From assembly GCA_045588485.1 (NCBI GenBank), contig JAZNEI010000008.1, positions 1 to 58,162 on the forward strand: a DNA stretch of 58,162 nt, written 5' to 3'. The notes below the pieces were generated by a model. The model was not told where the DNA came from. It worked only from the letters and a program-made list of their open reading frames with translations, and did not search any database. Numbering within the stretch: position 1 is the stretch's first letter; every line of letters begins with the position of its first letter. A program made the translations under genes and the position numbers. Positions 53,105-58,162 of the stretch are shown here, one piece after another. This stretch comes from HGM04593 sp045588485 (GTDB lineage: Bacteria > Bacteroidota > Bacteroidia > Bacteroidales > Bacteroidaceae).

Positions 53105-53407
53105 TTATGTATTCGCTACTCTTTTTATAATCTTGAAACCTAATTTACTAATGAGTTTTAATGTTCCAAGTGCAGTATCGCGGTCATAAGCTTTCTCAAC
53201 TTCAGGAAGTTCCTCATAAGGAATCAAACATGGATGCTGCTTCAAGGCATCACTACGCTCTGCACCATAGGTCCACCCTTGCTCCATACGGCTTTGTGCC
53301 CATACCTCGTGGACATTCTTTGCCATTTGCTCTATCAATACATTCAATTCTTCGGGCAACCGGATATCACTTGTATCCATTGGTTGCGGTACATAAATCT
53401 TTTTCAT
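53105..53407 (-). CDS. Small stand-alone RyR-domain protein
   Basis: A 100-residue protein that is almost wholly one RyR (ryanodine receptor repeat) domain: PQPMDTSDIRLPEELNVLIEQMAKNVHEVWAQ, then GWTYGAERSDALKQHPCLIPYEELPEVEKAYDRDTALGTLKLISKLGF. It parallels residues 237-328 of the protein encoded at 56589-57716 nearly position by position, so the two are paralogues. Prokaryotic RyR domains occur in predicted nucleotide-dependent conflict systems; their ligand is not established. It is the last gene of a minus-strand TIR cluster. Confidence 0.8.
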   Translation of the reverse strand: MKKIYVPQPMDTSDIRLPEELNVLIEQMAKNVHEVWAQSRMEQGWTYGAERSDALKQHPCLIPYEELPEVEKAYDRDTALGTLKLISKLGFKIIKRVANT

Positions 53408-53471
53408 TGTTCTTTGTGTTTAAGTCTATATTAGAGAACAATTTCAAGTAATAAATCTATCATAGACAACA

Positions 53472-54977
53472 CTATTCCAGATAAAATTCTTTTCGTTCCT
53501 TTTCGGTTAAAGGGTTGTTGTGGAATCTGTCGCGTGTCTTGTCTATTAAATCTTGCAGAGTCGGCACATTCCACAATTTTATAGTTTCATCCCACGACGC
53601 CGATGCTATATATTTTCCGTCGGGACTAAAAACGACAGAATTAACAATACTTGTATGTCCGTCAAAAGTTCTAACGCAATCGCCACTTTCCACTTTCCAC
53701 AATTTTATTGTTTTATCCCACGACGCCGATGCGATGTACTTTCCGTCGGGACTAAAAACGACAGAATTAACAATACTTGTATGTCCGTCAAAAGTTCTAA
53801 AGCAATCGCCACTTTCCACATTCCACAATTTTATTGTTTCATCCCACGACGCCGATGCGATGTACTTTCCGTCGGGACTGAAAACGGCAAAACGAACCAA
53901 ATCTGTATGTCCTTCAAAAGTTCTAACGCAATCGCCACTTTCCACATTCCACAATTTTATTGTTTCGTCATCCGATGCTGATGCTATATACTTTCCGTCG
54001 GGACTAAAAACGACAGAATTAACAATACTTGTATGTCCGTCAAAAGTTCTAACGCAAGCGACACTTTCCACATTCCACAATTTTATTGTTTTATCCCCCG
54101 ACGCCGATGCGATATACTTTCCATCGGGGCTGAAAACGGCAAAACGAACCAAATCTGTATGTCCTTCAAAAGTGCGGTTGTCCCACTGATAAGCCAAGCG
54201 GAGAGCGTACTCGGCTTCTGCCACATAAGGACGAGGTATAAAATCATTTTCATCAGGTAGAACCTCAAGCAATAATTTTCGGGCCAAGTATGATTTTCCC
54301 TGCTCTACAAGTTGCGTTGCACGATGAGCTACAGCACGTGCCTGATTAATCTGCATCTTCCGGTTTTGATGTAACATTATTCCAATAATAGTAAATGCAA
54401 TCACGACTCCCAATAGGGATAAACCAATGATTAACCTGCGACGAGTTTGACGTTCGCGCTCCCAGCGTTGCCAAAGAGAGTCAAATTGCAAACCAAACAT
54501 ACGAGCGACCACCTTAATTGCAGCAGCGTCACGTCCCATTTCATTGATGTTAATACCCAATAATTCACGACTTCCCGTTAGTTCTTTTAAATTTTTCGGA
54601 AAACACTCAGTTGCAATATTCGAAGAATTAGGCTCTCCATCAACAATGAAAGGAATGATGAATTCCTCGCGACCAGAGTCGATAAACTCCTGCACCTCTT
54701 TGCACACCCAAGGTGATTGGGCAGCACGGGGCGAGCAAACAACAATCAAATATTTCGAAGAGTCCAATGCCTCTTTAATGGTTTTCTCAAGCACACCTCC
54801 TGCGAGGTCTGTTGTATCCTTAAATACAGGGCGTACACGTTCAGGTAACGATGGATTTGTTTTTCTTACTGAAGTTGGCAACTTATAATGTTCCAATTTG
54901 TGTTGCAGCCACTTTGCCCACTTTTCATCCTCGCGCTTATAACTGATGAAAGCTAAATACTTATATTCATGATTCAT
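53472..54977 (-). CDS. TIR-transmembrane-WD40 repeat protein
   Basis: A 501-residue protein; I start at ATG 54977, not the TTG 33 bases upstream. Residues 1-140 are a TIR domain (YLAFISYKREDEKWAKWLQHKL; KYLIVVCSPRAAQSPWVCKEVQEFI, with E94 as the candidate NADase glutamate). A membrane helix lies at about 182-203. Residues 272-482 are five WD40 repeats of 42 residues, almost identical to each other and alternating between GHTDLVRFAV and GHTSIVNSVV types (A-B-A-B-B). TIR proteins of this kind cleave NAD or make signalling nucleotides on infection. Five blades are fewer than the usual seven, so copy number may vary or oligomers may form. Confidence 0.85.
   Translation of the reverse strand: MNHEYKYLAFISYKREDEKWAKWLQHKLEHYKLPTSVRKTNPSLPERVRPVFKDTTDLAGGVLEKTIKEALDSSKYLIVVCSPRAAQSPWVCKEVQEFIDSGREEFIIPFIVDGEPNSSNIATECFPKNLKELTGSRELLGININEMGRDAAAIKVVARMFGLQFDSLWQRWERERQTRRRLIIGLSLLGVVIAFTIIGIMLHQNRKMQINQARAVAHRATQLVEQGKSYLARKLLLEVLPDENDFIPRPYVAEAEYALRLAYQWDNRTFEGHTDLVRFAVFSPDGKYIASASGDKTIKLWNVESVACVRTFDGHTSIVNSVVFSPDGKYIASASDDETIKLWNVESGDCVRTFEGHTDLVRFAVFSPDGKYIASASWDETIKLWNVESGDCFRTFDGHTSIVNSVVFSPDGKYIASASWDKTIKLWKVESGDCVRTFDGHTSIVNSVVFSPDGKYIASASWDETIKLWNVPTLQDLIDKTRDRFHNNPLTEKERKEFYLE
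53532..54164 (-). repeat. Five near-identical 126-bp WD40-coding repeats
   Basis: Direct DNA repeats of 126 bp within the TIR-WD40 gene, differing at few positions. Such uniformity points to recent duplication or gene conversion and a risk of assembly collapse. Confidence 0.8.
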
Positions 54978-55065
54978 ATTCAAACTATTTGTGGCTTCGT
55001 TTTTATTCAATATTTTTTATTCGACTTTAATTAAAATCTCTTCTAAAATGTTCTTTTGTATACTT

Positions 55066-55152
55066 TCACTTCCTGATTTCCACATTTTGTGGCAAATAAA
55101 TTTTATCTGGATATTCAAAAAGAGTAGACTCCCACCAGTGAGTCTCACTCAT
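55066..55152 (-). CDS. Small ORF translationally coupled to the TIR-like gene
   Basis: A 28-codon frame (MSETHWWESTLFEYPDKIYL...) starts in an ATGA overlap with the stop of the 55149-56471 gene. An overlapping frame from a GTG at about 55148 runs 43 codons to 55017 (ending ESIQKNILEEILIKVE), and the two could be one gene broken by a frameshift. No family is recognised. Confidence is low that either is translated. Confidence 0.3.
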   Translation of the reverse strand: MSETHWWESTLFEYPDKIYLPQNVEIRK

Positions 55153-56471
55153 TTTACCTCTTTATTATGTAAAAGTGCACTCATGTTGCTGTAGAACAGA
55201 TAGCATAAATTGTCCACGTTTTTATATTCCACATAGTATTCTTGGTTTTCAGAGAAAAATCGTTCTTTTATGTTCCGTAGCCTTTTATCGAATATAGAAA
55301 ACTGTTTCTTAACATATACAAAAATCTCAGGTTTGTTATTGACTTGAAGAGAGTTGTAAGCCACATCAAACTCTTCTTCAGTAATTCGGCCTGCTATAGA
55401 ACTAAATACGAATATTACGATATCGGCTTTCTCTTTGATAAATCGATTGTAATCTTCTTGTCGACCTTTCTCTTTTCCCGTTAGGGATGTCTGAAAATCT
55501 TCAAAGGTAACAGTTCTTATATCCAAATTATACTGATTCGACAACTTACTTAATTGCTCACGAAGCAGTAGCCTTTCAAGTTTTAAATTCTTTGCTCCAG
55601 CAATGAAAACCCGAAGAATAGACTTTGGCTTTTCAACGCATAGTTCTCCTATAATGTGCGTAACCAGTATTTTAGTATCCAGTTTTTGTGATTTTTCTTT
55701 TCTGAATGCTTGGGACACAGCAATAATCAATTTAATAGGGTCTATGCCTTTATTTTTTGAAATAAAATCCAGGTCTATTCTTGTTAATGAATCTATATCA
55801 TATTCTCCATTGTCCTTTTGTCCCACAAAGACAAGTTCGCAATCGTCTTGATAAGAAAATTTTCCATTGGATTTATCCTCCAGTTCTTGTACATAAGTCA
55901 AGAATACATTTTCGTCAAATGTCAATTGCAAATTCTTGTCTTGTTCATTAACCACATCCTCTCCTGCTTTAGCTTGCTCATAACCAGGCATGGTAAAATG
56001 AACATCTCTTGTCATCTTATCCAAATAATTAATTCTGCTAAGTATTTCCTTGGTCGCGTTTGAGTGGTTCTTTGGATGAGCAAATAAGTATATTAATAAG
56101 TTCCTGTACCCCTTAGGGGTTGAACCTATCATTAAGTTTAATTGAGATTCGTTAGCTGACAATTGGTCGCGTAGTCTTCTTATCTCATCTTTGTAGGATG
56201 ACAAAAGATGTTCATAGTCATACATCTTCGACTTTAGTTTCTGATTATCAACCTCCAATCTTTCTAGAGACATTTCCCGTTCGTCCTCCATCTGAATGTT
56301 ATTCTTTATCATTCTTTCTATCCGATAAACCAACTCTGTTGTTTCCGGATCAAGTTGGTAACGACGAAGATCATGAACAATTCCTAATTGCTCATGATAA
56401 GACATAGTTTCTAATTGCATCAATTGTTCTATGATGTCATTATTCTTGAGAGGGGATGGAGGAAAATACAT
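55149..56471 (-). CDS. Coiled-coil protein with C-terminal TIR-like domain
   Basis: A 440-residue protein. Residues 1-60 are helical; about 60-110 form a coiled coil (EREMSLERLEVDNQKLKSKMYDYEHLLSSYKDEIRRLRDQL); about 120-280 form a middle domain I do not recognise. Residues about 285-440 resemble a TIR or DUF4062-type fold: LRVFIAGAKNLKLERLLLREQLSKL, EKADIVIFVFSSIAG, and TEEEFDVAYNSLQVNNKPEIFVYVK, where E365-E367 sit where TIR enzymes carry the catalytic glutamate. It precedes the TIR-WD40 gene on the same strand, so two TIR-type proteins may act together. There is no signal peptide. Confidence 0.65.
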   Translation of the reverse strand: MYFPPSPLKNNDIIEQLMQLETMSYHEQLGIVHDLRRYQLDPETTELVYRIERMIKNNIQMEDEREMSLERLEVDNQKLKSKMYDYEHLLSSYKDEIRRLRDQLSANESQLNLMIGSTPKGYRNLLIYLFAHPKNHSNATKEILSRINYLDKMTRDVHFTMPGYEQAKAGEDVVNEQDKNLQLTFDENVFLTYVQELEDKSNGKFSYQDDCELVFVGQKDNGEYDIDSLTRIDLDFISKNKGIDPIKLIIAVSQAFRKEKSQKLDTKILVTHIIGELCVEKPKSILRVFIAGAKNLKLERLLLREQLSKLSNQYNLDIRTVTFEDFQTSLTGKEKGRQEDYNRFIKEKADIVIFVFSSIAGRITEEEFDVAYNSLQVNNKPEIFVYVKKQFSIFDKRLRNIKERFFSENQEYYVEYKNVDNLCYLFYSNMSALLHNKEVK

Positions 56472-56505
56472 AAGCCAAATGATTATATGTTTAGTTGTAA
56501 ATTTG

Positions 56506-56574
56506 TTATTTACATGTGTTGCTATTTTTCAGTGCTGCGTCTTCGGGGTGTATAAATTCTGCTGGTTTAATCAT
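56506..56574 (-). pseudogene. Possible remnant of an M48 metallopeptidase start
   Basis: A 22-codon frame (MIKPAEFIHPEDAALKNSNTCK, stop) lies in the gap between the RyR/C39 gene and the TIR-like gene. The KPAEFIHPEDAA start matches, from memory, the N-terminus of Bacteroidetes M48-family zinc metallopeptidases (FIHPEDAAALxxLK). The frame then breaks off. It is either a decayed gene or a chance short frame. Confidence 0.4.
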
Positions 56575-56588
56575 AGTAATATTTATGG

Positions 56589-57716
56589 TTACTCCCAATC
56601 TATTTTTAACTCAAGACCGCATTTGTCGCAGAATACCTGGTGTTTGTATATCACATTACCACATCTGCGGCAATGGAACTCTTCATTCGAATTCTGAATA
56701 CGCAGTTTTAGTACTTTATAAAGTTCAGTTTCTTCACGTTTAATTAAGTCGTAACCGAGTTTCTTCAAAAGTTTTATGGTTTTCATTGCCATTTCTCGGT
56801 CATACTCTTTCTCGCCTTCTGGAAGCTGAGAGTAGGGAACCATATCTGGCGTTTGCTTTAACTGGTCATCACGCTGAGGTCCATAAGTCCAGCCCTCTGC
56901 TTGACGGTTCTCCGCCCAAATTTCGTGAGCATTTTCAGCAATAGCTTCACGCAACTCATTCAAATCTTCTGTTAATTCAACATCCGATAAGTCTATCGGT
57001 TTCGGAGTATAAGTTTTCATACTACTAGAAGTTATAGTTACTAAATAATTTTTCGAATCATTCCATGCATCTTTGAATTGCTCAAGTTGGTATGTATCTT
57101 CAGCATTTGAAGAATTTGGGTCAAATAGAGTTATCGTATTACTCTTTTCATCAAGTGACAGCACCACAACCGTATGGTCGGGTATTTGACCTATCAAGAG
57201 ATCTTCAACTGTTTCATCTGCGATATTCCCTAACAATTCGCCACCATCGACAGCGACTATTACGCATTCATTCTCATCAAGGGCGTTTGCTATATCTTTG
57301 ATTAAGGCATTATATTGTCGAGTTACTACAAGATCTTTACTTTCCAAATGTCGTCCTACATTATGGAGTGCTGTACCATCTTCTTTCTGCCAGCCATTCC
57401 TAATAGCATTTTGAAGGAGTCGTTCCTCATCAAATTCTATATTCAGTTTACGGAGGATATATTTTTCGCACTCTAAGCTACAATAGTTCTCCTCATTGCA
57501 GGTTGCTGCCATTGCAGTCATAGGAATAAACTCACAATCTTGCGGCACTAACCCCAATTCTGCATCTACTGATTGAGAAATATGCATCAATTCTCTCAAT
57601 TCAGCATCTTCAGTGAGAGCGTTGATTATTTCTTTGCTATCCTGTGCAGTAGCATTGCCATCAAGGAACGCTGCCAACACCTCTGCCGATATGTTATTTA
57701 CTGATTTCTTTTTCAT
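56589..57716 (-). CDS. Multidomain protein: anti-sigma-like start, C39-like peptidase fold, RyR domain, zinc ribbon
   Basis: A 375-residue protein. Residues 1-50 resemble the N-terminus of Bacteroidetes anti-sigma-like proteins (SAEVLAAFLDGNATAQDSKEIINALTEDAELRELM). Residues about 76-230 resemble a C39/papain-like domain (LECEKYILRKLNI; C83, H181 in PDHTVVVLSL, D199 in LFDPN as a possible triad). Residues 237-328 are an RyR domain, paralogous to the stand-alone one at 53105. C349, C352, C363 and C366 form a zinc ribbon. It overlaps the sigma gene by 23 bases, so the two are coupled. It may restrain the sigma factor until an RyR ligand or proteolytic event releases it; this is inference. Confidence 0.65.
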   Translation of the reverse strand: MKKKSVNNISAEVLAAFLDGNATAQDSKEIINALTEDAELRELMHISQSVDAELGLVPQDCEFIPMTAMAATCNEENYCSLECEKYILRKLNIEFDEERLLQNAIRNGWQKEDGTALHNVGRHLESKDLVVTRQYNALIKDIANALDENECVIVAVDGGELLGNIADETVEDLLIGQIPDHTVVVLSLDEKSNTITLFDPNSSNAEDTYQLEQFKDAWNDSKNYLVTITSSSMKTYTPKPIDLSDVELTEDLNELREAIAENAHEIWAENRQAEGWTYGPQRDDQLKQTPDMVPYSQLPEGEKEYDREMAMKTIKLLKKLGYDLIKREETELYKVLKLRIQNSNEEFHCRRCGNVIYKHQVFCDKCGLELKIDWE

Positions 57717-58162
57717 ATTTCTCTACTTCTTTCAGTGCTATTGCTGTCAATGCTGCGATAGCACGCTTCTTAATGTTATACAAATTATCGACGTTGGTCC
57801 GTAGTTCTTGTGCCACAACTTTGGGCTCAGCCTCCTGCAAAACCAATCTTCTGATGACATAAACATAGCGTCTGCTAGGCATTAGGGAAAACAGACGCTC
57901 TATATCCATCTTTGCCGTCAGCTTCTTTTCTCCATCAACAGTTTCGTTTTGTACAACACTATCTAAAAGAGCGTCCTTAGACTCATTATCTATCATGCTA
58001 TCACGCTTCGCTATAAAGTATCGAATGGCAATTACTTTCATCCACTGATAGATAGTGCTGCGACCTTGAAACTGTCTCAAACGATACGCTTCATTCTCCA
58101 TAAGGTGCAAATAGAATTCATTTACGAACTCATCATAATCCACCTCATATGAGAACACATAG
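57694..58162 (-). CDS. RNA polymerase sigma-70 factor, ECF-like (partial at window edge)
   Basis: The frame is open to the right edge; the apparent start at 58158 is a GTG inside region 2 (FSYEVDYDEFVNEFYLHL), so the true start lies outside the window. Visible are region 2 (FQGRSTIYQWMKVIAIRYFI, the promoter-melting helix) and region 4 (LMPSRRYVYVIRRLVLQEAEPKVVAQELRTNVDNLYNIKKRAIAAL). It is translationally coupled to the RyR/C39-like gene and heads the TIR/RyR cluster as seen here. An alternative sigma factor controlling a TIR cluster would make the system inducible. Confidence 0.8.
   Translation of the reverse strand, partial: YVFSYEVDYDEFVNEFYLHLMENEAYRLRQFQGRSTIYQWMKVIAIRYFIAKRDSMIDNESKDALLDSVVQNETVDGEKKLTAKMDIERLFSLMPSRRYVYVIRRLVLQEAEPKVVAQELRTNVDNLYNIKKRAIAALTAIALKEVEKYEKEISK

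Noticed and set aside
53515..54189. Long plus-strand frame of 224 codons opposite the WD40 repeats
   Set aside because: It is the antisense of a periodic repeat; the open frame results from the repeat's codon pattern.

Overview
The window is Bacteroidales chromosome. I infer this from recurrent Bacteroidales-type promoters (TTG/TTTG, 19-21 bases, then TAnnTTTG), many short-signal lipoproteins, an ECF sigma/DUF4252 operon, a DUF3667 protein and an HU-poor, A+T-rich intergenic style. Family or genus cannot be fixed from the sequence alone. No rRNA or tRNA gene was seen.

Layout. 1-800: an array of small hairpins and a 73-bp direct repeat, ending in a terminator. 824-1894: a lone restriction-enzyme-like gene flanked by a near-identical paired 9-mer. 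2040-6338: purC, purT, a rhodanese lipoprotein and a secreted sulfatase. 6513-7330: a gene fragment cut by a decayed IS21 element. 7506-11683: an ECF sigma operon with an anti-sigma-like membrane protein and secreted DUF4252-type proteins. 12099-17721: a defence island, with a DUF1016/YhcG nuclease divergent from a four-gene operon (DarT-domain coiled-coil protein, NADAR-like partner, ZorA/MotA-like and ZorB/MotB-like proteins) preceded by a structured leader RNA. 17872-22934: a metallopeptidase, a Crp-like regulator, an acyltransferase and a TrkA/TrkH potassium uptake pair. 23085-35196: a compact operon sbcD-sbcC-addA-like-addB-like-ion channel. 35682-47033: a membrane TPR/HTH regulator divergent from a series of secreted and lipoprotein genes, including a periplasmic-binding/legumain-like (C13) fusion. 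47075-52946: a truncated sensor-kinase start, serB, a predicted small RNA, a thioesterase, a YbdG-like MscS channel, and an SDR/aldehyde dehydrogenase pair. 53105-58162: a second conflict-type cluster on the minus strand (ECF sigma, RyR/C39-like/zinc-ribbon protein, TIR-like coiled-coil protein, TIR-transmembrane-WD40 protein, stand-alone RyR protein).

The most promising undescribed system is 13321-17721. A Zorya-like ZorA/ZorB proton-motor pair is placed in one operon with a DarT-type DNA ADP-ribosyltransferase domain and a NADAR-like protein, in place of the ZorC/D, ZorE or ZorF/G effectors of known Zorya types. A promoter-driven structured RNA that ends in a terminator-like stem lies in front. 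The RyR/TIR/sigma cluster at the right edge is the second candidate. Functional statements for both are inference from domain content and gene order.
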